Positions 48,299 to 60,367 of a stretch of 64,000 nucleotides of DNA are shown in pieces (the stretch's first letter is position 1; each line of letters begins with the position of its first letter). The stretch spans positions 1-64,000 of the forward strand of contig NW_027331415.1 in NCBI RefSeq assembly GCF_022965805.1, given 5' to 3'. Position numbers and translations under genes: made by a program. The DNA is from Primulina eburnea (Eukaryota; Streptophyta; Magnoliopsida; Lamiales; Gesneriaceae). The notes under the pieces were generated by a model. That model had not been told where the DNA came from, ran no database searches, and saw only the letters and a program-made list of their open reading frames with translations.

Positions 48299-48935
48299 TG
48301 TGACACTCTGACCCGTAACGATAATAAATACACAGCGGAATTTAAAATTTTTCTTTAAAATATGGAAGGAGTTTCAAAATACATTTCATAAAATGTTTAC
48401 AAAAATAAATACATGATCATTCAAATGACATACAAAATACAAAATAATCATTCTTATGATCATGTCCCAAAATAATACAAAATAATCCTCCTTCCAACGG
48501 TGTATGCATATGACCCCCATCCACGATCACTGTCCTGGTCGGTCGCTCTTATCTGCATCACATGAAAATAACTGAAATGAGTATAAAAACTCAGCAAGTG
48601 GAACTCTACATAGCAATGATACATAGTATACTCTGTAAAACATGGCTTTGAAATCATAAATACCATCAACTCTGAAACATGAATACTGTAACAATAACTG
48701 TAGCAATAGCAATAGATAGCAATACGATGGTATTTCTCTTTTCTATGGTTGGATTGATATCAATAGTATCTATGACTGTGGTTGCCAATATCCCATCGAT
48801 ATAAATCTATAACTGTGAGGGGATAAAAGCCTATGGTCGATGATCATCTAATTGGCATGCAATGCTCTGACTATGATTAATCAATCCAATAAAAACATTT
48901 GAACTTGAAATACATTTAAGGCCGTCGTTCGGCAA
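48299..48935 (-). repeat. Truncated 5' LTR of element A copy 2
   Basis: Matches 1272-1905 of copy 1 and 42092-42727. The last 40 bases (48895-48935) show several mismatches and indels, then the sequence switches to satellite (ctggtcgcgatgtt). The remaining ~1 kb of the LTR and the expected B gag-pol are missing. Confidence 0.88.
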
Positions 48936-51534
48936 CTGGTCGCGATGTTAAATTTTTGAGTTACTTTTGGAAGATTTTATGGGCTAAACTTGGCACAAAA
49001 TTGTTGTTTTCTACTACTTGTCATCCTCAAACGGATGGACAAACTGAAGTTGTCAATAGAACTTTGGGAACACTTTTGCGTGCTATTCTTCAGTAGAACT
49101 TGGATTGACATTTCTGTGGACTTTATTTTGGGGTTGCCTAGGACTAAGAAGAGGAGGGATTCTATTTTTGTTGTTGTGGATAGATTCTCTAAGATGGCAC
49201 ATTTTATAGCTTGTCATAAAACCGATGATGCTTCAAACATTGCGGATTTGTTCTTTAGAGAAGTCGTTAGGTTGTATGGCATGCCTAGGACTATTGTTTC
49301 TGGTCGCGATGTTAAATTCTTGAGTTACTTTTGGAAGACTTTATGGGCTAAACTTGGCACAAAATTGTTGTTTTCTACTACTTGTCATCCTCAAACTGAT
49401 GGACAAACTGAAGTTGTCAATAGAACTTTGGGAACACTTTTGCGTGCTATTCTTAAATAGAACTTGGATTGACATTTCTATGGACTTTATTTTGGGGTTG
49501 CCTAGGACTAAGAATGGGAGGGATTCTATTTTGTTGTTGTGGATAGATTCTCTAAGATGGCACATTTTATAGCTTGTCATAAAACCGATGATGCTTCAAA
49601 CATTGCGGATTTGTTCTTTAGAGAAGTCGTTAGGTTGCATGGCATGCCTAGGACTATTGTTTCTGGTCGCGATGTTAAATTCTTGAGTTACTTTTGGAAG
49701 ACTTTATGGGCTAAACTTGGCACAAAATTGTTGTTTTCTACTACTTGTCATCCTCAAACGGATGGACAAACTGAAGTTGTCAATAGAACTTTGGGAACAC
49801 TTTTGCGTGCTATTCTTCAGTAGAACTTGGATTGACATTTCTGTGGACTTTATTTTGGGGTTGCCTAGGACTAAGAAGAGGAGGGATTCTATTTTTGTTG
49901 TTGTGGATAGATTCTCTAAGATGGCACATTTTATAGCTTGTCATAAAACCGATGATGCTTCAAACATTGCGGATTTGTTCTTTAGAGAAGTCGTTAGGTT
50001 GCATGGCATGCCTAGGACTATTGTTTCTGGTCGCGATGTTAAATTCTTGAGTTACTTTTGGAAGACTTTATGGGCTAAACTTGGCACAAAATTGTTGTTT
50101 TCTAATACTTGTCATCCTCAAACTGATGGACAAACTGAAGTTGTCAATAGAACTTTGGGAACACTTTTGCGTGCTATTCTTAATAGAACTTGGATTGACA
50201 TTTCTATGGACTTTATTTTGGGGTTGCCTAGGACTAAGAATGGGAGGGATTCTATTTTTGTTGTTGTGGATAGATTCTCTAAGATGGCACATTTTATAGC
50301 TTGTCATAAAACCGATGATGCTTCAAACATTGCGGATTTGTTCTTTAGAGAAGTCGTTAGGTTGCATGGCATGCCTAGGACTATTGTTTCTGGTCGCGAT
50401 GTTAAATTTTTGAGTTACTTTTGGAAGATTTTATGGGCTAAACTTGGCACAAAATTGTTGTTTTCTACTACTTGTCATCCTCAAACGGATGGACAAACTG
50501 AAGTTGTCAATAGAACTTTGGGAACACTTTTGCGTGCTATTCTTCAGTAGAACTTGGATTGACATTTCTGTGGACTTTATTTTGGGGTTGCCTAGGACTA
50601 AGAAGGGGAGGGATTTTATTTTTGTTGTTGTGGATAGATTCTCTAAGATGGCACATTTTATAGCTTGTCATAAAACCGATGATGCTTCAAACATTGCGGA
50701 TTTGTTCTTTAGAGAAGTCGTTAGGTTGCATGGCATGCCTAGGACTATTGTTTCTGGTCGCGATGTTAAATTTTTGAGTTACTTTTGGAAGATTTTATGG
50801 GCTAAACTTGGCACAAAATTGTTGTTTTCTACTACTTTTCATCCTCAAACGGATGGACAAACTGAAGTTGTCAATAGAACTTTGAGAACACTTTTGCGTG
50901 CTATTCTTCAATAGAACTTGGATTGACATTTCTGTGGACTTTATTTTGGGGTTGCCTAGGACTAAGAAGAGGAGGGATTCTATTTTTGTTGTTGTGGATA
51001 GATTCTCTAAGATGGCACATTTTATAGCTTGTCATAAAACCGATGATGCTTCAAACATTGAGGATTTGTTCTTTAGAGAAGTCGTTAGGTTGCATGGCAT
51101 GCCTAGGACTATTGTTTCTGGTCGCGATGTTAAATTCCTGAGTTACTTTTGGAAGACTTTATGGGCTAAACTTGGCACAAAATTGTTGTATTCTACTACT
51201 TGTCAACCTCAAACGGATGGACAAACTGAAGTTGTCAATAGAACTTTGGGAACACTTTTGCGTGCTATTTTTAAATAGAACTTGGATTGACATTTGTATG
51301 GACTTTATTTTGGGGTTGCCTAGGACTAAGAAGGGGAGGGATTCTATTTTTGTTGTTGTGGATAGTTCTCTAAGATGGCACATTTTATAGCATGTCATAA
51401 AACCGATGATGCTTCAAACATGGCGGATTTGTTCTTTAAAGAAGTCGTTAGGTTGCATGGCATGCCTAGGACTATTGTTTCTGGTCGCGATGTTAAATTT
51501 TTGAGTTACTTTTGGAAGATTTTATGGGCTAAAC

Positions 51535-54500
51535 TTGGCACAAAATTGTTGTTTTCTACTACTTGTCATCCTCAAACGGATGGACAAACTGAAGTTGTCA
51601 ATAGAACTTTGGGAACACTTTTGCGTGCTATTCTTCAGTAGAACTTGGATTGACATTTCTGTGGACTTTATTTTGGGGTTGCCTAGGACTAAGAAGAGGA
51701 GGGATTTTATTTTTGTTGTTGTGGATAGATTCTCTAAGATGGCACATTTTATAGCTTGTCATAAAACCGATGATGCTTCAAACATTGCGGATTTGTTCTT
51801 TAGAGAAGTCGTTAGGTTGTATGGCATGCCTAGGACTATTGTTTCTGGTCGCGATGTTAAATTCTTGAGTTACTTTTGGAAGACTTCATGGGCTAAACTT
51901 GGCACAAAATTGTTGTTTTCTAGTACTTGTCATCCTCAAACTGATGGACAAACTGAAGTTGTCAATAGAACTTTGGGAACACTTTTGCGTGCTATTCTTA
52001 AATAGAACTTGGATTGACATTTCTATGTACTTTATTTTGGGGTTGCCTAGGACTAAGAATGGGAGGGATTCTATTTTTGTTGTTGTGGATAGATTCTCTA
52101 AGATGGCACAATTTATAGCTTGTCATAAAACCGATGATGCTTCAAACATTGCGGATTTGTTCTTTAGAGAAGTCGTTAGGTTGCATGGAATGCCTAGGAC
52201 TATTGTTTCTGGTCGCGATGTTAAATTCTTGAGTTACTTTTGGAAGACTTTATGGGCTAAACTTGGCACAAAATTGTTGTTTTCTACTACTTGTCATCCT
52301 TAAATGGATGGACAAACTGAAGTTGTCAATAGAACTTTGGGAACATTTTTGCGTGCTATTCTTAAATAGAACTTGGATTGACATTTCTATGGACTTTATT
52401 TTGGGGTTGCCTAGGACTAAGAAGGGGAGGGATTCTATTTTTGTTGTTGTGGATAGATTCTCTAAGATGGCACATTTTATAGCTTGTCATAAAACCGATG
52501 ATGCTTCAAACATTGCGGATTTGTTCTTTAGAGAAGTCGTTAGGTTGCATGGCATGCCGAGGACTATTGTTTCTGGTCGTGATGTAAAATTCTTGAATTA
52601 CTTTTGGAAGACTTTATGGGCTAAACTTGGCACAAAATTGTTGTTTTCTACTACTTGTCTTCCTCAAACGGATGGACAAACTGAAGTTGTCAATAGAACT
52701 TTGGGAACACTTTTGCGTGCTATTCTTAAGAAGAACTTGGATTTACATTTCTATGGACTTTATTTTGGGGTTGCCTAGGACTAAGAAGGGGAGGGATTCT
52801 ATTTTTGTTGTTGTGGATAGATTCTCTAAGATGGCACATTTTATAGCTTGTCATAAAACCAATGATGCTTCAAACATTGCGGATTTGTTCTTTAGAGAAG
52901 TCGTTAGGTTGCATGGCATGCCTAGGACTATTGTTTCTGGTCGCGATGTTAAATTCTTGAGTTACTTTTGGAAGACTTTATGGGCTAAACTTGGCACAAA
53001 ATTGTTGTTTTCTAATACTTGTCATCCTCAAACTGATGGACAAACTGAAGTTGTCAATAGAACTTTGGGAACACTTTTGCGTGCTATTCTTAAATAGAAC
53101 TTAGATTGACATTTCTATGGACTTTATTTTGGGGTTGCCTAGGACTAAGAATGGGAGGGATTCTATTTTTGTTGTAGTGGATAGATTCTCTAAGATGGCA
53201 CATTTTATAGCTTGTCATAAATCCGATGATGCTTCAAACATTGCGGATTTGTTCTTTAGAGAAGTCGTTAGGTTGCATGGCATGCCTAGGACTATTGTTT
53301 CTGGTCGCGATGTTAAATTCCTGAGTTACTTTTGGAAGACTTTATGGGCTAAACTTGGCACAAAATTGTTGTATTCTACTACTTGTCAACCTCAAACGGA
53401 TGGAAAAACTGAAGTTGTCAATAGAACTTTGGGAACACTTTTGCGTGCTATTTTTAAATAGAACTTGGATTGACATTTGTATGGACTTTATTTTGAGGTT
53501 GCCTAGGACTAAGAAGGGGAGGGATTCTATTTTTGTTGTTGTGGATAGATTCTCTTAGATGGCACATTTTATAGCTTGTCATAAAACCGATGATGCTTCA
53601 AACATTGCCGATTAGTTCTTTAGAGAAGTCGTTAGGTTGCATGGCATGCCTAGGACTATTGTTTCTGGTCGCGATGTTAAATTTTTGAGTTACTTTTGGA
53701 AGATTTTATGGGCTAAACTTGGCACAAAACTGTTGTTTTCTACTACTTGTCATCCTCAAACGGATGGACAAACTGAAGTTGTCAATAGAACTTTGGGAAC
53801 ACTTTTGCGTGCTATTCTTCAGTAGAACTTGGATTGACATTTCTGTGGATTTTATTTTGGGGTTGCCTAGGACTAAGAAGAGGAGGGATTCTATTTTTGT
53901 TGTTGTGGATAGATTCTCTAAGATGGCACATTTTATAGCTTGTCATAAAACCGATGATGCTTCAAACATTGCGGATTTGTTCTTTAGAGAAGTCGTTAGG
54001 TTGTATGGCATGCCTAGGACTATTGTTTTTGGTCGCGATGTTAAATTCTTGAGTTACTTTTGGAAGACTTTATGGGCTAAACTTGGCACAAAATTGTTGT
54101 TTTCTAATACTTGTCATCCTCAAACTGATGGACAAACTGAAGTTGTCAATAGAACTTTGGGAACACTTTTGCGTGCTATTCTTAAATAGAACTTGGATTG
54201 ACATTTCTATGTACTTTATTTTGGGGTTGCCTAGGACTAAGAATGGGAGGGATTCTATTTTTGTTGTTGTGGATAGATTCTCTAAGATGGCACATTTTAT
54301 AGCTTGTCATAAAACCGATGATGCTTCAAACATTGCGGATTTGTTCTTTAGAGAAGTCGTTAGGTTGCATGGCATGCCTAGGACTATTGTTTCTGGTCGC
54401 GATGTTAAATTTTTGAGTTACTTTTGGAAGATTTTATGGGCTAAACTTGGCACAAAATTGTTGTTTTCTACTACTTGTCATCCTCAAACGGATGGACAAA

Positions 54501-57500
54501 CTGAAGTTGTCAATAGAACTTTGGGAACTCTTTTGCGTGCTATTCTTCAGTAGAACTTGGATTGACATTTCTGTGGACTTTATTTTGGGGTTGCCTAGGA
54601 CTAAGAAGGGGAGGGATTCTATTTTTGTTGTTGTGGATAGATTCTCTAAGATGGCACATTTTATAGCTTGTCATAAAACCGATGATGCTTCAAACATTGC
54701 GGATTTGTTCTTTAGAGAAGTCGTTAGGTTGCATGGCATGCCTAGGACTATTGTTTCTGGTCGCGATGTTAAATTTTTGAGTTACTTTTGGAAGATTTTA
54801 TGGGCTAAACTTGGCACAAAATTGTTGTTTTCTACTACTTGTCATCCTCAAACGGATGGACAAACTGAAGTTGTCAATAGAACTTTGGGAACACTTTTGC
54901 GTGCTATTCTTCAGTAGAACTTGGATTGACATTTCTGTGGACTTTATTTTGGGGTTGCCTAGGACTAAGAAGAGGAGGGATTTTATTTTTGTTGTTGTGG
55001 ATAGATTCTCTAAGATGGCACATTTTATAGCTTGTCATAAAACCGATGATGCTTCAAACATTGCGGATTTGTTCTTTAGAGAAGTCGTTAGGTTGTATGG
55101 CATGCCTAGGACTATTGTTTCTGGTCGCGATGTTAAATTCTTGAGTTACTTTTGGAAGACTTTATGGGCTAAACTTGGCACAAAATTGTTGTTTTCTAGT
55201 ACTTGTCATCCTCAAACTGATGGACAAACTGAAGTTGTCAATAGAACTTTGGGAACACTTTTGCGTGCTATTCTTAAATAGAACTTGGATTGACATTTCT
55301 ATGTACTTTATTTTGGGGTTGCCTAGGACTAAGAATGGGAGGGATTCTATTTTTGTTGTTGTGGATAGATTCTCTAAGATGGCACAATTTATAGCTTGTC
55401 ATAAAACCGATGATGCTTCAAACATTGCGGATTTGTTCTTTAGAGAAGTCGTTAGGTTGCATGGAATGCCTAGGACTATTGTTTCTGGTCGCGATGTTAA
55501 ATTCTTGAGTTACTTTTGGAAGACTTTATGGGCTAAACTTGGCACAAAATTGTTGTTTTCTACTACTTGTCATCCTCAAACGGATGGACAAACTGAAGTT
55601 GTCAATAGAACTTTGGGAACACTTTTGCGTGCTATTCTTAAATAGAACTTGGATTGACATTTCTATGGACTTTATTTTGGGGTTGCCTAGGACTAAGAAG
55701 GGGAGGGATTCTATTTTTGTTGTTGTGGATAGATTCTCTAAGATGGCACATTTTATAGCTTGTCATAAAACCGATGATGCTTCAAACATTGCGGATTTGT
55801 TCTTTAGAGAAGTCGTTAGGTTGCATGGCATGCCGAGGACTATTGTTTCTGGTCGTGATGTAAAATTCTTGAATTACTTTTGGAAGACTTTATGGGCTAA
55901 ACTTGGCACAAAATTGTTGTTTTCTACTACTTGTCTTCCTCAAACGGATGGACAAACTGAAGTTGTCAATAGAACTTTGGGAACACTTTTGCGTGCTATT
56001 CTTAAGAAGAACTTGGATTTACATTTCTATGGACTTTATTTTGGGGTTGCCTAGGACTAAGAAGGGGAGGGATTCTATTTTTGTTGTTGTGGATAGATTC
56101 TCTAAGATGGCACATTTTATAGCTTGTCATAAAACCAATGATGCTTCAAACATTGCGGATTTGTTCTTTAGAGAAGTCGTTAGGTTGCATGGCATGCCTA
56201 GGACTATTGTTTCTGGTCGCGATGTTAAATTCTTGAGTTACTTTTGGAAGACTTTATGGGCTAAACTTGGCACAAAATTGTTGTTTTCTAATACTTGTCA
56301 TCCTCAAACTGATGGACAAACTGAAGTTGTCAATAGAACTTTGGGAACACTTTTGCGTGCTATTCTTAAATAGAACTTAGATTGACATTTCTATGGACTT
56401 TATTTTGGGGTTGCCTAGGACTAAGAATGGGAGGGATTCTATTTTTGTTGTAGTGGATAGATTCTCTAAGATGGCACATTTTATAGCTTGTCATAAATCC
56501 GATGATGCTTCAAACATTGCGGATTTGTTCTTTAGAGAAGTCGTTAGGTTGCATGGCATGCCTAGGACTATTGTTTCTGGTCGCGATGTTAAATTCCTGA
56601 GTTACTTTTGGAAGACTTTATGGGCTAAACTTGGCACAAAATTGTTGTATTCTACTACTTGTCAACCTCAAACGGATGGAAAAACTGAAGTTGTCAATAG
56701 AACTTTGGGAACACTTTTGCGTGCTATTTTTAAATAGAACTTGGATTGACATTTGTATGGACTTTATTTTGAGGTTGCCTAGGACTAAGAAGGGGAGGGA
56801 TTCTATTTTTGTTGTTGTGGATAGATTCTCTTAGATGGCACATTTTATAGCTTGTCATAAAACCGATGATGCTTCAAACATTGCCGATTAGTTCTTTAGA
56901 GAAGTCGTTAGGTTGCATGGCATGCCTAGGACTATTGTTTCTGGTCGCGATGTTAAATTTTTGAGCTACTTTTGGAAGATTTTATGGGCTAAACTTGGCA
57001 CAAAACTGTTGTTTTCTACTACTTGTCATCCTCAAACGGATGGACAAACTGAAGTTGTCAATAGAACTTTGGGAACACTTTTGCGTGCTATTCTTCAGTA
57101 GAACTTGGATTGACATTTCTGTGGATTTTATTTTGGGGTTGCCTAGGACTAAGAAGAGGAGGGATTCTATTTTTGTTGTTGTGGATAGATTCTCTAAGAT
57201 GGCACATTTTATAGCTTGTCATAAAACCGATGATGCTTCAAACATTGCGGATTTGTTCTTTAGAGAAGTCGTTAGGTTGTATGGCATGCCTAGGACTATT
57301 GTTTTTGGTCGCGATGTTAAATTCTTGAGTTACTTTTGGAAGACTTTATGGGCTAAACTTGGCACAAAATTGTTGTTTTCTAATACTTGTCATCCTCAAA
57401 CTGATGGACAAACTGAAGTTGTCAATAGAACTTTGGGAACACTTTTGCGTGCTATTCTTAAATAGAACTTGGATTGACATTTCTATGTACTTTATTTTGG

Positions 57501-58086
57501 GGTTGCCTAGGACTAAGAATGGGAGGGATTCTATTTTTGTTGTTGTGGATAGATTCTCTAAGATGGCACATTTTATAGCTTGTCATAAAACCGATGATGC
57601 TTCAAACATTGCGGATTTGTTCTTTAGAGAAGTCGTTAGGTTGCATGGCATGCCTAGGACTATTGTTTCTGGTCGCGATGTTAAATTTTTGAGTTACTTT
57701 TGGAAGATTTTATGGGCTAAACTTGGCACAAAATTGTTGTTTTCTACTACTTGTCATCCTCAAACGGATGGACAAACTGAAGTTGTCAATAGAACTTTGG
57801 GAACACTTTTGCGTGCTATTCTTCAGTAGAACTTGGATTGACATTTCTGTGGACTTTATTTTGGGGTTGCCTAGGACTAAGAAGGGGAGGGATTCTATTT
57901 TTGTTGTTGTGGATAGATTCTCTAAGATGGCACATTTTATAGCTTGTCATAAAACCGATGATGCTTCAAACATTGCGGATTTGTTCTTTAGAGAAGTCGT
58001 TAGGTTGCATGGCATGCCTAGGACTATTGTTTCTGGTCGCGATGTTAAATTTTTGAGTTACTTTTGGAAGATTTTATGGGCTAAAC
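51535..58086 (+). repeat. Two copies of a 9-unit (3276-bp) higher-order repeat
   Basis: Units at 51535, 51899, 52263, 52627, 52991, 53355, 53719, 54083 and 54447 carry the same private variants in the same order as those starting 3276 bp later. Examples: LLFSST then MYF with MAQFI; the gtcttcctc variant; KTNDAS; KSDDAS with gttgtagtgg; and the attgccgattag stop. A partial relationship at 7279 bp also links 49717-51535 to 56995-58815. Confidence 0.9.
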
Positions 58087-59057
58087 TTGGCACAAAATTG
58101 TTGTTTTCTACTACTTGTCATCCTCAAACGGATGGACAAACTGAAGTTGTCAATACAACTTTGAGAACACTTTTGCGTGCTATTCTTCAATAGAACTTGG
58201 ATTGACATTTCTGTGGACTTTATTTTGGGTTTGCCTAGGACTAAGAAGAGGAGGGATTCTATTTTTGTTGTTGTGGATAGATTCTCTAAGATGGCACATT
58301 TTATAGCTTGTCATAAAACCGATGATGCTTCAAACATTGCGGATTTGTTCTTTAGAGAAGTCGTTAGGTTGCATGGCATGCCTAGGACTATTGTTTCTGG
58401 TCGCGATGTTAAATTCCTGAGTTACTTTTGGAAGACTTTATGGGCTAAACTTGGCACAAAATTGTTGTATTCTACTACTTGTCAACCTCAAACGGATGGA
58501 AAAACTGAAGTTGTCAATAGAACTTTGGGAACACTTTTGCGTGCTATTTTTAAATAGAACTTGGATTGACATTTGTATGGACTTTATTTTGGGGTTGCCT
58601 AGGACTAAGAAGGGGAGGGATTCTATTTTTGTTGTTGTGGATAGATTCTCTAAGATGGCACATTTTATAGCTTGTCATAAAACCGATGATTCTTCAAACA
58701 TGGCGGATTTGTTCTTTAGAGAAGTCGTTAGGTTGCATGGCATGCCTAGGACTATTGTTTCTGGTCGCGATGTTAAATTTTTGAGTTACTTTTGGAAGAT
58801 TTTATGGGCTAAACTTGGCACAAAATTGTTGTTTTCTACTACTTGTTATCCTCAAACGGATGGACAAACTGAAGTTGTCAATAGAACTTTGGGAACACTT
58901 TTACGTGCTATTCTTCAGTAGAACTTGGATTGACATTTCTGTGGACTTTATTTTGGGGTTGCCTAGGACTAAGAAGAGGAGGGATTCTATTTTTGTTGTT
59001 GTGGATAGATTCTCTAAGATGGCACATTTTATAGCTTGTCATAAAACCGATGATGCT

Positions 59058-59291
59058 TCAAACATTGCGGATTTGTTCTTTAGAGAAGTCGTTAGGTTGT
59101 ATGGCATGCCTAGGACTATTGTTTCTGGTCGCGATGTTAAATTCTTGAGTTACTTTTGGAAGACTTTATGGGCTTCAAACATTGCGGATTTGTTCTTTAG
59201 AGAAGTCGTTAGGTTGTATGGCATGCCTAGGACTATTGTTTCTGGTCGCGATGTTAAATTCTTGAGTTACTTTTGGAAGACTTTATGGGCT
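59058..59291 (+). repeat. 117-bp duplication inside one satellite unit
   Basis: 59058-59174 is repeated directly at 59175-59291, joined at a shared gct (gggct|tcaaac). It adds exactly 39 codons, so the unit's frame is kept (195 instead of 156 codons). Confidence 0.92.
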
Positions 59292-60367
59292 AAACTTGGC
59301 ACAAAATTGTTGTTTTCTAATACTTGTCATCCTCAAACTGATGGACAAACTGAAGTTGTCAATAGAACTTTGGGAACACTTTTGCGTGCTATTCTTAAAT
59401 AGAACTTGGATTGACATTTCTATGTACTTTATTTTGGGGTTGCCTAGGACTAAGAATGGGAGGGATTCTATTTTTGTTGTTGTGGATAGATTCTCTAAGA
59501 TGGCACAATTTATAGCTTGTCATAAAACCGATGATGCTTCAAACATTGCGGATTTGTTCTTTAGAGAAGTCGTTAGGTTGCATGGCATGCCTAGGACTAT
59601 TGTTTCTGGTCGTGATGTTAAATTCTTGAGTTACTTTTGGAAGACTTTATGGGCTAAACTTGGCACAAAATTGTTGTTTTCTACTACTTGTCAACCTCAA
59701 ACGGATGGACAAACTGAAGTTGTCAATAGAACTTTGGGAACACTTTTGCGTGCTATTCTTAAATAGAACTTGGATTGACATTTGTATGGACTTTATTTTG
59801 GGGTTCCCTAGGACTAAGAATGGGAGGGATTCTATTTTTGTTGTTGTGGATAGATTCTCTAAGATGGCACAATTTATAGCTTGTCATAAAACCGATGATG
59901 CTTCAAACATTGCGGATTTGTTCTTTAGAGAAGTCGTTAGGTTGCATGGCATGCCTAGGACTATTGTTTCTGGTCGTGATGTTAAATTCTTGAGTTACTT
60001 TTGGAAGACTTTATGGGCTAAACTTGGCACAAAATTGTTGTTTTCTACTACTTGTCATCCTCAAACGGATGGACAAACTGAAGTTGTCAATTGAACTTTG
60101 AGAACACTTTTGCGTGCTATTCTTCAATAGAACTTGGATTGACATTTCTGTGGACTTTATTTTGGGGTTGCCTTGGACTAAGAAGAGGAGGGATTCTATT
60201 TTTGTTGTTGTGGATAGATTCTCTAAGATGGCACATTTTATAGCTTGTCATAAAACCGATGATGCTTCAAACATTGCGGATTTGTTCTTTAGAGAAGTCG
60301 TTAGGTTGCATGGCATGCCTAGGGCTATTGTTTCTGGTCGCGATGTTAAATTCTTGAGTTACTTTTG

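Larger units (their letters stand above)
42092..48935 (-). mobile_element. Ty3/gypsy element A, copy 2 (5' LTR truncated)
   Basis: Minus-strand element with 3' LTR (42092-43703), purine tract, pol, gag, primer site (48282-48293) and the first 637 bp of the 5' LTR. That LTR breaks off at about 48935 and joins satellite sequence. Gag-pol is nearly complete. It was inserted into B gag with duplication GAGGT on its left; the right-hand copy of that duplication is seen only at 2883-2887. Confidence 0.93.
48936..60367 (+). repeat. Satellite array 2: ~31 diverged 364-bp integrase-core units
   Basis: Head-to-tail units of the same integrase-core repeat, differing from each other by a few percent and distinguished by markers such as KRRDSIF or [12 protein letters not shown] or LHGM, and KILWAK or KTLWAK. 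Nearly all unit joins read cttaaatagaac or cttcagtagaac (an in-frame stop) instead of the cttaaaaagaac join of array 1b, so this is a separate subfamily. The Gly in place of the second catalytic Asp is present throughout. A 3276-bp block of nine units (51535-54810) is repeated at 54811-58086. Sequence quality looks high here, unlike array 1a. Confidence 0.95.
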
